From the NCBI GenBank assembly GCA_008828725.1, contig MEHQ01004136.1, positions 183,521 through 247,520 on the forward strand: a DNA stretch of 64,000 nucleotides. Reading direction: 5' to 3'. Position 1 is the first letter of the stretch; every line of letters starts with the position of its first letter. A model generated the notes under the pieces. It saw nothing but the letters and a program-made list of their open reading frames with translations, was not told where the DNA came from and did not search any database. Of the stretch, positions 1 through 10,025 are shown in pieces. The translations under genes and the position numbers were made by a program. This stretch comes from Saccharina japonica. Lineage: Eukaryota; Sar; Phaeophyceae; Laminariales; Laminariaceae.

Positions 1-1089
1 ACGCAGATTGCCAAGTAGAGATTCAACCGTTCAATCGGTCGTACTCACATCTGACGTTTTTTTACATTTTTATAAACAAGTGTGGAAACCTCTGTGGCCA
101 ACACAAAACTCATCGGACGACACACTGGTGTCCTCTCCGTTACGGCTTGCCTTGACGCCCTGGTGGGCAGTGGGCATCGTGCACTTGAGCACTCAGACCC
201 GGGGCCCGTCATACCGTACACGCACTACTGCCATAGGCGAGATGGTACTTTCCACCGCCTCGCTCGAAGGCTTGACCAAGCTGGACAGTCTAAAAGACAA
301 GGAGGAACTATCAGAATGCCAGATCCACGACTGACATCAAGCAGTGCTTGTTGAAGGACAAAGTTGTTCCATTATACTTCTGGACAAGCATAGCGCAGTT
401 GCGCACCTTGAGATCTTCGGACATCTTTACACGTAGAGCACACCAGAGGCCGAGGTGTGAGTATGACTACCGCGTCATGCTCCATGCTGATGGAAGCACA
501 ACAACTTTATGTTTCTGCTGGAGTCGTACAGCACGGATGAGGGCGCCGCTATGGGGGCGTGGGTGCTGTAAGAGGTACAGGGCAGCAGGAGGGGGTGGGG
601 AGGTCGGAACGGGCGCCGATTCCGAATGCCCGTAACGAGGAGGTTTCAGCTTGGTGGGGGGCGAGTTGATCCGTGTAGGGTTAGTCTATACTTGGTATAT
701 GTAGAGTGTATGATAGGCTCGATTGAGTTATCTTCGAGTTACGTCAGTGCCATTTGTTTTCGTATTATCTATGTGATGGTAGATGCACCAGGTTGCGGCT
801 TCAGCCAGACCTACCACGTTCTACACAGTATATGCTGATTGGGGAGGTCAAGCGAGTACCCCCATGTCAAAAGTATTACAGTGTGGTAGTAAGGCACCCG
901 TCGGTTGCGGCTGATCTGTATACTGTCAACGTGTGATGCGCCTCTCGCGGCATAAATAAATACGAAACACGAAAGAAACACTGAAAAAACAATAATTTGA
1001 GCGGAGAAAAATAGTAATCATCACGAGTAACCCGAAACGTCGTGAATGTTGCTGGTGCGGGCACACGAAATACTGGTACGTAAGACTTT
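1..1089. other. Left-end region, no recognised gene
   Basis: Several short overlapping reading frames occur, none with recognisable domains, splice structure or similarity to the families found elsewhere in the window. A purine-rich G tract lies near 580-600. The part next to 1090 may be intron of the family B gene that starts further right on the minus strand, but this cannot be shown. Confidence 0.4.
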
Positions 1090-1765
1090 TGAGCGTGGAA
1101 GCCAAATTGCCGGGCCCCCACTGCTGTACTGTTGTAGACCAGGCTGTATGATGATATCATTTTTCCGGGGGGAGGGGACAATCGGGAGCTGCTACACTTC
1201 GTCGCATATACGGGTACATTACTCGTCGTGCGGATGTACGAGATACCTGGTTCAGTTTTCCAAAGCTCCAGTTTTTTGCGTGGGACGTTGTGGAATACAC
1301 CCCCTCTTTTCCAAATTTCAGATCTACTGCTTGTCCAGAACGACCTTGTACCTACTGTAGTATAATACCAGGTAACAATTGCATTGGGGTTGTTGGGTGG
1401 CCTAACGCCATACAGACTCACCGAGATAAGGGTGGTGCGCAAGTTTATCGTGAATGCAGCGGTCCATGTTTTATCTGCCATCAATCCAAGAGGAGGAGAA
1501 GGAGAGGGAGGAGGAGGTCCTCCCAGTAGTCCACGCCTTCCATCGCTGCCCGTGTCTGTGGTGTTTGTTGCGGTGCCGCAGGAGATATGCGATGATGATG
1601 GCTTCGCCGTTCCCTTCGCAGAAACTTTCGGTCTCCCTCCTCTCGAGAAGCATCTGATTTAGAAAGAGCATACTGCTCTACGTACCTCTTGGGAGAAATA
1701 CGTCCTGTTCTCTGTCTTTCCCGGGTGCATGGTACGGGTTCTCCGCTTATGATAATGATGTGCAC
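1090..1765 (-). repeat. Segmental duplicate of 48.57-49.2 kb
   Basis: Read on the minus strand, this segment aligns with 48570-49200 over the coding region, the splice-donor region and several hundred bases of the following intron. Shared landmarks include GTATGGCGTTAGGCCACCCA just after the donor and ATGATATCATCAT further on. The two loci are therefore gene duplicates that carry introns, not processed copies. Confidence 0.8.
1422..1590 (-). CDS. Family B membrane protein, first exon (partial, copy B4)
   Basis: Minus-strand exon ending in TCG followed by the donor GTGAGT. In its last frame it reads GLLGGPPPPSPSPP, then GLMADKTWTAAFTINL and TTLIS. This matches the copy at 48.56 kb (GLLAGPPPPPP... 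LMADRAWTAAFALNV) and the ends of the exons at 7.94 and 47.95 kb. The proline-rich linker precedes a short amphipathic or hydrophobic segment that is cut by the intron in phase 0. Upstream, similarity to the 48.56-kb copy continues in another frame (LLERRETESF versus LVERRENDGL), so this copy carries a frameshift and may be a pseudogene; the start codon is not determined. The function is unknown. Confidence 0.6.
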
Positions 1766-1964
1766 GGGTGGCTCTGCTTGAAGTCGCCTTTTGATGGTGT
1801 TTTATCATTTTGACTTGTTTTGACGGTCATTTTTTTACGGGAAAATCAGGGGCGTCCAGAAAAAAGAGGAAACGACACACCACACCCCCAGAAGTCGGAA
1901 TAGAAAACCGTTGCAACCGTTGTGATCACATGACGAAATAAGAAAATGTAAAAAACAAATGATG

Positions 1965-2090
1965 CTTTGCATTTTGCTTTCGAAGTTGCATAATATTAGT
2001 GCCCCCCCCCCGCTCGGAGCAAGGGGGGTAGAGAGAGGGGCAAGACCCCTGGGGTTGCTCCAAGCGCAACCCCCCGCTAGCATCCTCCCC
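1965..2090 (+). repeat. Dispersed ~125-bp repeat with GC hairpin, copy 1
   Basis: It is nearly identical to 6705-6825. It starts with TTTGCTTTCGAAGTTGCAT and a C run, and contains GGGGTTGCTCCAAGCGCAAC, which folds with the following Cs into an 8-bp GC stem. A second short stem precedes it (AGGGG...CCCCT). It has no coding content and looks like the structured end of a mobile element. Confidence 0.7.
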
Positions 2091-2096
2091 CTATAA

Positions 2097-2947
2097 ATGT
2101 ATGATATATTTATAGGTTGGGTTGGCGTCGGTTGGCAACGACGCTGTAAAACACGCCACTCGCTGCGTGAGCTAGACAACCAGGGTGCCGTTTTTTTTTN
2201 AAGTTTGGAGGCGTCTCTACAGCAGCAGCACGAGGCTGAGGAGGTGGAGCTTCATGTTGCTGAGCCTGCTGCGGAAAAGCTCGCTGAGCCGCTTACCGCG
2301 CCCGTACAGCAGCACGACGAGGCTGCGGTGGAGGAGTTTGGTGCCGGCGGAGTGCAAGGTCAACCAGGGCCTGAGGCGGAGGAGCTTGGTGGTGTTAGCG
2401 TAACGCCCCCGCCGCTTTCGTCGTTGTTGAAGCCGCAGCAGCTGCGTGGGCACGAGGGGGTGTCGATACAGCAGCAATGGGATGGAGATGGTATGAGCGG
2501 AGGAGTGCCGCGGGGGGGCTTGGGCCGGAAGGGTTCAACATACCCGTTCGACCCAGGCAAACGGGATGGGCCTGACGGGGGGGGTACAATGATGGGCGAG
2601 AGCGAGAGGTGGAGCTGGTGGGAGAGGAGACCAGCAGCAGTAGCAGCAGCAGTAGCAGCGGTGGCGGAGCGCGATCTTTCCCATTCGATCCGGGAAAGCA
2701 GGCATGTTATATTTTCCAACTTTCTTGTTGGTGGATTGAGTGGATTGTATTTTCTTGGTCTATTGTTTTGTTTTTGTGCTTCTCTGTGTCTTGGCCGGCA
2801 GATTTGAGCAATGACTGCTGTAGTTGTGGTGAGCTTGTACCCTGGTATGGTGGATCGCAGCTATGTGTGTGGTTGAATGGGAACTGGGTAGGAGAGCGGA
2901 CGTTCCCGTATGATCCAGGCAAGACAACAATCGGCTGGTATGTGTGA
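2097..2947 (+). CDS. Candidate gene with three FP[FY]DPGK motifs, frame broken
   Basis: Two overlapping frames (2097-2807 and 2609-2947) share one theme. The motif STYPFDPGK lies near 2537, RSFPFDPGK near 2669 and RTFPYDPGK near 2899. The first is in one frame, the other two in another. The switch can occur at a run of nine or ten Gs at 2577-2586, so a homopolymer error or a real frameshift are both possible. A Q/E-rich segment precedes the first motif, a serine run follows at about 2630-2660, and a hydrophobic stretch (EWIVFSWSIVLFLCFSV) separates motifs 2 and 3. A pyrimidine-rich CAG near 2800 could be a splice acceptor. An N at 2200 lies inside. No known domain is recognised. Confidence 0.35.
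2101..2157 (+). repeat. 57-bp perfect repeat, inverted copy at 45.4 kb
   Basis: The 57 bases are identical to the reverse complement of 45379-45435. The unit begins ATGATATATTTATAGG and ends GTAAAACACGCC. Both copies lie close to long C or G runs, which suggests a small dispersed element. Confidence 0.85.
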
Positions 2948-3010
2948 GCGAGGGCTGTAGTTGTGTGATTGTACCCTACGGGTATGATGGACCACAGCTA
3001 TATTTTGTGT
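2817..3010 (+). repeat. 136-bp tandem duplication
   Basis: CTGTAGTTGTGGTGAGCTTG near 2817 recurs with changes at 2953 (CTGTAGTTGTGTGATTGTAC), each followed by a CCC-containing stretch, TATG, TGGA and CAGCTAT. The first unit holds the third DPGK motif of the candidate gene; the second is out of frame. Confidence 0.6.
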
Positions 3011-3039
3011 GTCTTGCTGTTGGAATCGCGGGGGGGGGG

Positions 3040-3720
3040 GTTGCGATGCCATGATTCTACAGACAAAGTTCACTGCTGTGTGGAACCAGTTTGTGATGGA
3101 CTGATTATACAGCAAGCAGAAGTGTATGAGGATTTCTGACTGTTTGATTCTACAGCAGCAGTGCATGATTTGTTAGACTGCTGCTTTGTACGTACTGGTA
3201 TAACGTATTATATGTATACGTAGATGCATGATACCCGTACTGCTGTGTGTTGCTTGAAGCATAACAGGGGGTGGGTTGCCAGCTTGATTCTACAGCAGTA
3301 CATGATATTGATGTGTGAAAATCAGTGCTGATGCGTTGTAATGGTACCAGGTACAAGTTATTTTGTCGCATTATATTTTCGGATGGAAGGATGTGTTGGA
3401 GAATTACTGCTGATTTTGGCTTGATTTTGCAATGCCTGATATTAATGTGCTGGAAATTTTCTTGATTTTACAGCGCATTATACACAAAGTGGGAAAATTA
3501 CTGCTAATTTTGCTCCAATGCATGATCAATGTGTTGAAGAATTACTGCTGATTTAAGCTTGATTCCACAGCAGTACCTGGTACATGATATTGATGTGTGA
3601 AAATCAATGCTGATTTCCTCACCAGGCCCTTGCACACGGAATGTTTTTGTCACTACTGTTGTACTGGGAAGAATCACGAGGGGGAGTTTGATGGCATGAT
3701 TCTACCCACAGACATAGTGC
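3040..3720 (+). repeat. Diverged tandem repeat (TTGATTCTACAGCAG unit)
   Basis: At least five units share TTGATTCTACAGCAGTACAT followed by GATATTGATGTGTGAAAATC and TGCTGATTT, with spacing of roughly 80-150 bases. No coding frame persists through the units. Confidence 0.6.
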
Positions 3721-5464
3721 ATAATGATGTGGTTCGTTGTCTAACGATTTGACTTGGTTCCTGGCGCTGAAACTAACCACCCGATGCACCCTTTGCTCAA
3801 CGAGTCAAAATGCACCCTAACCCTGCGGATTAATGAGATGTAGTCCATGCCGCGGTGACGTTGAGCCGCGGCGGAAGACAAGCGTCGAGTCCGTGGGGTA
3901 AGGAGCAGGAGACGGGGGTTGTGCGCGTGGGGTTGGGGTCGCTTAGTAGCAATGGCCCACAGTAGATTAAATGTTTTAGGATCGTTTTGTTTCAGTAGGA
4001 ATTGACGAGCCGAAATATTTATGACGCTTGGATTGTAAAATGCTTGCATTGAATATACGAGTAGAGTTATATGCACCTGGTATACTGGTATCTGATATTT
4101 GGCATTCTGAATTGCGTACTACGACCTCTGAAGTACGATGTCAGAATACTATAAAATAACAGCATCAACAGCTGTAAATTGTCACCTATCCGGTTATGGC
4201 AGTCCATTTATCATGACCTGGGGTATGATTGAAAGACGATGCTTTACCTGGTATATCGAGGGCCTAAATGCCTGTTTTAATAGGAGGATAGTTGAATTAT
4301 AACGCTGGACCGAGCAGTCTTGTACGTGAGTGCACGCATACAACGACAAAGACGTTCTGTTTGTTTCGTTGTCTGCGGCGCTTATTTGATATAGATCGCT
4401 GATGTTTCTGGTTTGTGGGTTTGGACTTGAGTTTGGTTTTGATTTTATAATTGAGGGGTTTTTGAGTCACACTGATGTCGCAGGATTTTACTATTAACCA
4501 TGCGATGGATGTTTTGTCGTCTTCCGAGCAGGGGGGAGATAGTAGTTGTACTCGGTAACACGACGAAGACTTTCCGTCGCAGATAGTCGAGTCCAGTTGG
4601 GGTTTTATCGTACGTGGATGCGGACTATGCACGCAAGGCTACTGACCGGACGTCTGTCTCTGGTGGAGCAGTTATGCGCGCTGGTATCTGTGTATGGTTT
4701 GATTCTAGGACGTAGATGTCTGGAGCATGTGTTTAACGGGTAGTTTGAGATTAACACGTACGGTCGGTAGAGCAGCATGCCGACTTTCTCATCAAACCGT
4801 TGCACGCTGGGACGTTTCGCTTTGACCATGACTCTGTGATGAACTTGTTGTGATTTCATCCACTGGTTTGTTTGTTTGTTTGTTTTTCCGGGGGTTTTGG
4901 GGCATTTGGTTTTGAGGGATAATAGTAGGAGTTTTTGATGTGCATGGAATGTTTTTGGAAAGTACTTGAAGAATTTACGTTCGAATTCAGGAGTTCTTAA
5001 GGAAATGGAGAAAGTGTTGGGAGGTACCCATACGTTGAATAAGGTTAATACGCCAATAGAGTATGCCGATGGTCTTGATGAATCGTGCCGTACGCTTTGG
5101 CTATTGGTTAATTGCGCACAACGTACAGGGGAACCAATTACTGATACCTATAGTACTTTTGGATTCAGATGCGGATTGTTGTCTTCTTGTATACTTCTGA
5201 GGAGAGTGTCAAGCAGGGGGGCTGCTATGATTTGATTTGAGGTGTTTTATATCAAAGATGTTCTGTTGTTGTGCTCTTACAGAGTACACAACAGGGGGGC
5301 CGATGTTATCGGGCGGTACGGTATTTTTGTCAAGACGGTGTTATTGATTTTGTTTGAAGGTTTTACCAGCATACTCACGTTTGTTGGATTTTCGCCTTCC
5401 CGTAGTTACTGTCTCGCTATACTTTAGGAGATATATACTGGAATCGAGATTGAAAGATCTGGTA
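3721..5464. other. Region without recognised genes
   Basis: It contains only short frames without recognisable domains. Two exact TACCWGGTA words lie at its edges (3574, 4245). A frame at 4966-5235 is open for 89 codons but has no splice context or homologue in the window. Confidence 0.4.
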
Positions 5465-5670
5465 TCGGGATTGCCGTTTTACGTTGACAATTCTTGAGGA
5501 TGGAATTTGGGATTGCCGTTTTACCTTGGCAATGATGAAGGATGGAAAAGGGGGTTGCCGTTTTACCTCGGCGATGATCTATNATAGAATTTGGGACTTG
5601 CCGTTTTACCTGGCAATTAATTGGTGATTGGGACTTGCCGTCTTACCTGGCAATTAATCGGTGATGAGTT
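5465..5670 (+). repeat. Hairpin minisatellite, ~5 units
   Basis: Five units of about 40-55 bases are each built round TTGCCGTTTTACCTTGGCAA or a close variant, so each unit carries its own TTGCC/GGCAA stem. An ambiguous base lies at 5583. Confidence 0.75.
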
Positions 5671-6488
5671 ATGCAGGACCTATCGTATCGTGCACGGAAT
5701 AGGGGGGCTGTTCGTGGTATGCGGTAGCTTGATACAACAGGATTTCCGGATATATTGGGGGTTTCATGTATTGTGGGGTCTCGTATTATGTATCTGGGCA
5801 TTATTTAGTATGCCTCGTCGAAGGAGAGATGGAGCTGCCCCGAGAGGCAGTCTGCGATAATGATGATGCGACCCGGGCTTTGATAGAATGATACTGCTCG
5901 TATATATGTGAGGGGTGCAGCCGGTGACAAACCTGGTGCGGCTTACCTCCTGTGTGTGGTTTATGTGGTTGGGTCTCTGACAAGAACGGTATTGACCCAG
6001 CCTGGTGTGTATTTGGTATTTGGTGTACAAGTGTACATTACCTACTACTTCTCCTTGACGACCCACGGTATAGAGGCACGCGGGTACAAATAACGCGTTC
6101 GACAGCGGTTATACTAACAAAACGCACCCCCATCCTGAGGACACACGCCAACTATTCATGAAACACAGAACCGCGTAAGGCAACCACCCTATACACCAAA
6201 ACATGAATGATGCAGCCGACGGTGTCCACTGTATAATAATTTTCACGAAAATGTCCCGCGCAAAACACCCCACAAGACCAGCGGCACCCCGAGCATCATA
6301 ACAACATAAACATAAACCGACGCGGCTAGCCCCCACCGCAACAGCGCAATCTACGACACCCGGGCGCGTGAACCGCCCCCACCAAGTACGTCACACGAAC
6401 AGCAAAAAAAACAACAGAACGCAACGTTGCTGCGACCAGTTAAAAAAAACCCTCCACTGACTCCCTCAAAAGTACGGGCGGGTGGGTG
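5671..6488. other. Region without recognised genes
   Basis: Short frames only. No repeat or gene is recognised between the hairpin minisatellite and the direct repeat that begins at 6489. Confidence 0.4.
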
Positions 6489-6713
6489 GGAATTCAAACT
6501 AGTCCGTACCCACCTTGTACCTGTATCGCTACCCTGCTTCGCTGCGTGCTTCGCTTGCGAGTCGACGATACCTGTACAAACTATCCCAGGTGGGTACGAC
6601 GAACAGGCTACTCGAGTACAGATAAACCGTATACTCATCTGATTGGTTAAACTTCTCCCGTACATGCAAAACACATATTCTCTCGTACCTCGATAATATT
6701 ACGATATGCATTT
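6489..6713 (+). repeat. ~225-bp direct repeat, left copy
   Basis: This segment begins at AATTCAAACTAGTCCGTACC and ends at TATTACGAT. It recurs at 7347-7568 with only small differences. The pair brackets 633 bases. The ends lack the TG...CA of typical LTRs, so a terminal-repeat retrotransposon in miniature is possible but unproven. Confidence 0.75.
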
Positions 6714-6825
6714 TGCTTTCGAAGTTGCATAACACATTAGTGCGCCCCCCCCGCTCGGAGCAAGGGGGGTAGAGAGAGGGGCAAGACCCCTGGGGTTGCT
6801 CCAAGCGCAACCCCCCGCTAGCATC
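6705..6825 (+). repeat. Dispersed ~125-bp repeat with GC hairpin, copy 2
   Basis: It matches 1965-2090, including the C run, CTCGGAGCAAGGGGGGTAG and the terminal GGGGTTGC/GCAACCCC stem. It sits immediately inside the left 225-bp direct repeat. Confidence 0.7.
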
Positions 6826-7346
6826 CGTAAACTCGAGCCAACTCCAAACCCCAACTGGCATGTCGATTCTCGACGCCAGCCTCCAACCTGGGGTTGGTTC
6901 TATTTACGGACGCCTCCATCGGCCTCGCCCCCCCCCCTTGCTACCCCACGGGACACGCACATCAACCCAACTTCTCTTTACATCCCCCTTTTCCCAAAAC
7001 GACGCTTTCCGCCACGAGTCACGGCTACTTTTACTCCCAACCGGTTTTTGGAGAGAGTTTACTCGTCCCCATTCTGCACCCTACCCCGGCTGGGTACCGT
7101 TACTCGGCCCTTCCCGGGCCATAACATCGGCTGCTACCCAACTTGCATCCTTCCCGTGGCTACGAACGTACGCCTTGTACGCATCGGACGCCCACCGGCC
7201 CTCACACTGCAAGACCTCTGGTGTGGCACCCCCCGCCGACAAGTGAGTTCCGTCCAGCAGCAGTTGGACAGCAGTTGAACCGGGCGAACAAGAGAAGTAC
7301 AGCGTCCCAAACCAGCGCCAGTACGAGAACAAGGATACCGACACCA
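6826..7346. other. Proline-rich open region between direct repeats
   Basis: Frames of 128 and 160 codons are open on the plus strand but are proline- and arginine-rich translations of a C-rich sequence, with no recognisable domain. I regard coding as unlikely. Confidence 0.3.
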
Positions 7347-7568
7347 ATTCAAACTAGTCCGTACCCCACCTTGTACCTGTATCGCTACCCTGCTTCGCTG
7401 CGTGCTTCGCTCGCGAGTCGACGATACAAACTATCCCAGGTGGGTACGACGAACAGGCTACTCGAGTACAGATAAACCGTGTACTCATCATCTGATTGGT
7501 TGAACTTCTCCCGTACATGCAAAACACATATATATATTCTCTCGTATGATACCTCGATACTATTACGA
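7347..7568 (+). repeat. ~225-bp direct repeat, right copy
   Basis: This is the second copy of the repeat at 6489-6713, from AATTCAAACTAGTCCGTACC to ACTATTACGAT. It differs by a deletion of 8 bases near GACGATAC and by expansion of a TA run (ACATATATATATTC). Confidence 0.75.
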
Positions 7569-7764
7569 TTATTTTCTTTTTTTTCACTTGGTTTTAGTAA
7601 CCCCCCCCGCCCCCCCTAACGAACAAAAAATTCTGTGAGGTGTCGAAAGATATTGAGAAAATTGTGCTTTTGAGCCGATTTTCGATTTTCGGATTTTCCG
7701 TCCAAAACTCAAATTTGCCCGAGAACAAAATCTACGTAAAAAATTCGAAAGTCACGAATCAGTT

Positions 7765-7822
7765 TCGGTTTTGTGCCTCCGCACTCTCACACTGGTACCT
7801 CGTACAGCAGTACTTTGTCGTA
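7765..7822 (+). promoter_or_regulatory. Conserved upstream block of family B genes
   Basis: TCCGCACTCTCACA (7778-7791) and CGTACAGCAGTACTT (7801-7815) lie about 150 and 125 bases before the start codon of the 7939 exon. The same two blocks, in the same order and at nearly the same distance, precede the family B exon at 47950-48183. This conservation in otherwise diverged sequence suggests core promoter or 5' UTR function. Confidence 0.6.
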
Positions 7823-7938
7823 CCAACAAATAAATACACACCGAACGCAGAATGAAGTGTACCTGGTAGCTCGCAGCCCACACACACCCCACACACAGCT
7901 CAGAGCATAACGACTCTACACCCATCATACCAGCAGAC

Positions 7939-8169
7939 ATGGCATCTCAAACACAGAGCCTCTTCGAGACGGGGGGGGGACCTCTGTTCGGATCAGAGAG
8001 CGGCCACGACGCAATCACCTCACTGCACCTCAGCAATGACAGCGATGGAGGGCTTGGGTTACTGGCAGCACCAGCACCAGCACCTGCTACTACTACTCGT
8101 CTTTCCCTGATGACAGACAAGGCATGGGCTGCGGCGTTCACCATAAACGTGGCTAACACCTTTCTCGCG
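7939..8169 (+). CDS. Family B membrane protein, first exon (copy B1)
   Basis: An ATG-initiated exon of 77 codons ends in GCG and the donor GTAAGT, so the intron is in phase 0. The protein starts MASQTQSLFETGG, continues with an acidic and small-residue region containing SGHDAITSLH and SDGGLGLLA, then a PAPAPA/TTTR linker, and ends LSLMTDKAWAAAFTINVANT. The copy at 47950-48183 has the same length (+1 codon), the same order of blocks and the same intron position. The start is chosen because both copies begin with Met-X-X-Gln-Thr-Gln-Ser and share upstream blocks. Later exons are not recognised. The final segment could be the beginning of a membrane helix. The family is unknown to me. Confidence 0.75.
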
Positions 8170-8832
8170 GTAAGTCTATCACACACACCACACACATCAG
8201 AATACTGAGTACGGCGTTTTGTCGTAGTGCCGGCCCACAAAAAAAAAGGTACTGTCTGTCCTGGTCTGTCGTATCGTGTACAGAACCGGCCCGGTCATAA
8301 GAAACCAGAAATCGGGCTTAGGCTGACTTTCTTATTTGAGAAAGGGGTGTGTCCCACACTAACTTCAGTATAATAGCTGTCGACTTTCTTATTCCCCCGT
8401 AATGTTTTAGGCTGAGTTTCTTGTGGGGCACTTTCTTGTGAGAGGGCCGGTAGTGTAAGTCATGATACTTCTCTGCACAGTACGTACTCTACCCTGTAAA
8501 CCCAGTACGTTAGAACGTGACGTACGTGGAGGCGCAACATACTCCTGCTGTGCTGCTCTACGTAAGACCAAGTATTATTATAGGCAAATTTTGAGCCGTG
8601 ATTTTTGGCGATTTTTTATTTGTTTTGAGGCTAATTCTTACGCCGCCGGATTGAGAGGATCGAAAAACTCGGTTTCCGATCCACTATAAATTCGACGGGG
8701 TGTGCCTGGATGCCTTCCTTATCGTCAATCGGAACGATTTTGCAGTTTTTTGTGCTCTTCCTGGGGGCGGTTAATACGAGAGTTGAAAATGCTTCGTGTC
8801 CTGCTCGCGGGTTCTAGGAGGTGCTGCGCTGC

Positions 8833-8835
<3 letters not shown>
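8170..8835. other. Probable intron of B1 and flanking sequence
   Basis: It begins with the GTAAGT donor of the 7939 exon. A short stretch with CTTTCTTATT words lies at 8320-8410 and resembles text near 21480-21600. No second exon could be identified. Confidence 0.4.
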
Positions 8836-8877
<42 letters not shown>

Positions 8878-8897
8878 AGAGCAGCAGCAGCAACAGT
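8836..8897 (+). repeat. CAG microsatellite
   Basis: About 13 AGC/CAG units run from 8836, followed by an interrupted second run (AGAGCAGCAGCAGCAACAG). It reads as polySer, polyGln or polyAla depending on frame. The surrounding frames show no other coding signal. Confidence 0.85.
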
Positions 8898-9006
8898 AGA
8901 ATAGTCAACCCAGCATCGGAGAGGTGTTTAGGCTGCCGCTGGGTGGTGTGACCGTGTGTTTGGGGGGAGGGGTGGGGAGAGATGTGATGAGGTTCAAATT
9001 TTTTTC

Positions 9007-9091
9007 GATTGAGAAATCCAATCCACAAATCCCGTGGAAAAACTCGAGTGTTTCGACGGGGTTCGTGGATTGGACTTCCCAATCGAAAAAG
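9007..9091. repeat. Imperfect hairpin, ~34-bp stem
   Basis: TCGATTGAGAAATCCAATCC near 9007 pairs with GGATTGGACTTCCCAATCGA ending near 9091, with a CTCGAG-containing loop. It resembles a very small MITE or a decayed foldback. Confidence 0.6.
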
Positions 9092-9430
9092 TTGGGATCG
9101 AAAATGCTCTTTTTCAACTGTATAAGAAAGCCCAATTAATTGTGTCTCCAATCGGAAACCGTCTTTTTCGATCCACGTATCCGACTGCATAAGAAGTAGC
9201 CTGAGAGGATCCAGAAACATGTGCATGATAAATAAGGTCCGTCTATTATGGCTTCTCATTTTTTAAACTGGTTCTTCTGTAGAATATTGGTTTGTCTTGT
9301 TTGCGTCAAACGACGCAAGGCCAACGTCGAATCGCCATCGCTGCTGCCATTTTTGCCGTTGGTGCTGCTGGTATCGCTTCTATGCGAGGGAGACGCGATA
9401 GCTTTACACAAGCATCATAGCCCGTAGGTG

Positions 9431-9590
9431 ACGCATGCTACGATAGAGGTACGCCATATTTTTTATGAACTCCTCACCTGAGGAGCTCCATAACTCACCC
9501 AAAAACTGAGTTTGGAGGAATATAATAGTGTTACCCGATAAACAATCTCATGACCGAAGTATACTCTGAAACATATCGCAACACAAGTCT
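9431..9590 (+). repeat. Dispersed hairpin repeat, copy 1
   Basis: From ACGCATGCTACG, through a hairpin (9467-9488, arms of the form GARCTCCTCA/TGAGGAGCTC) and CATAACTCACCCAAAAA, to GTTACCCGATAAACAATC, this matches 54361-54520 over about 150 bases. Shorter relatives with the hairpin lie at 50701, 56948 and 57364. Confidence 0.65.
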
Positions 9591-9813
9591 TAGTCTTAGT
9601 CTTAGTCTTAGATTCAACGCCCCACGATTCTGGGTTAAGGAGCCTTCAATAGATCGTTCACAAAACGATTCAGCCAAACCGTGCTACCTCTACCGCAGCA
9701 CGCGCCAGGTACAGCTCGCCGTACGTGTGATGCTTTGGCGTGGATGACAGATATACTCGGCCGATGGGCAGTAGTCCTGCTGCTGTAATGACAGTACACA
9801 AAATTCAAGTAAC

Positions 9814-9861
9814 TCTCAGTTCCTGGAGGTTTTGCAGATTTTGCCCCTCCAGGAACTGAGA
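9814..9861. repeat. Perfect 16-bp inverted repeat
   Basis: TCTCAGTTCCTGGAGG (9814-9829) is followed after 16 bases by its exact complement CCTCCAGGAACTGAGA (9846-9861). No coding frame or T-rich terminator context accompanies it. Confidence 0.9.
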
Positions 9862-9982
9862 CCAAAAATAACGATGATTTCCTGGCCCATAATACTCGTA
9901 GATGGTTTAGAGTTTTGGGTTTCGGAGATCGCTGAAAACAACAGAAATCACGGCTCAATTTGTTCCCATAGTAGTTGGTCAA

Positions 9983-10025
9983 GGGCCATTCTTATCGGAG
10001 CCATATATTTCCTAAATTTCCTAAA
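9983..10025 (+). mobile_element. Left half of an interrupted PIF/Harbinger-like MITE
   Basis: It starts GGGCCATTCTTATCGGAGC, matching the terminal inverted repeat of the intact MITE at 18386-18638. The other half is at 22002-22209. The halves sum to 251 bases against 253 for the intact copy, so the 12-kb segment between them was inserted into this element. The flanking CAA and the TAA after 22209 fit a TWA target duplication with one change. Confidence 0.8.

Noticed and set aside
120-230. Further relic of family A exon 3 (text resembling LWLAVGIV)
   Set aside because: Only about 15 of 20 bases match around TGGGCATCGT and no flanking similarity continues.
876-1484. 202-codon minus-strand frame
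   Set aside because: Its first 21 codons are the family B exon end; the rest reads through the GTGAGT donor into the intron.
2097-2180. N-terminal part of the 2097 frame
   Set aside because: It overlaps the 57-bp dispersed repeat and is unlikely to be coding; the real start of the candidate gene is probably further right.
8771-9259. 162-codon minus-strand frame with polyAla
   Set aside because: It is open because of the CAG microsatellite and a hairpin repeat; no domain is present.
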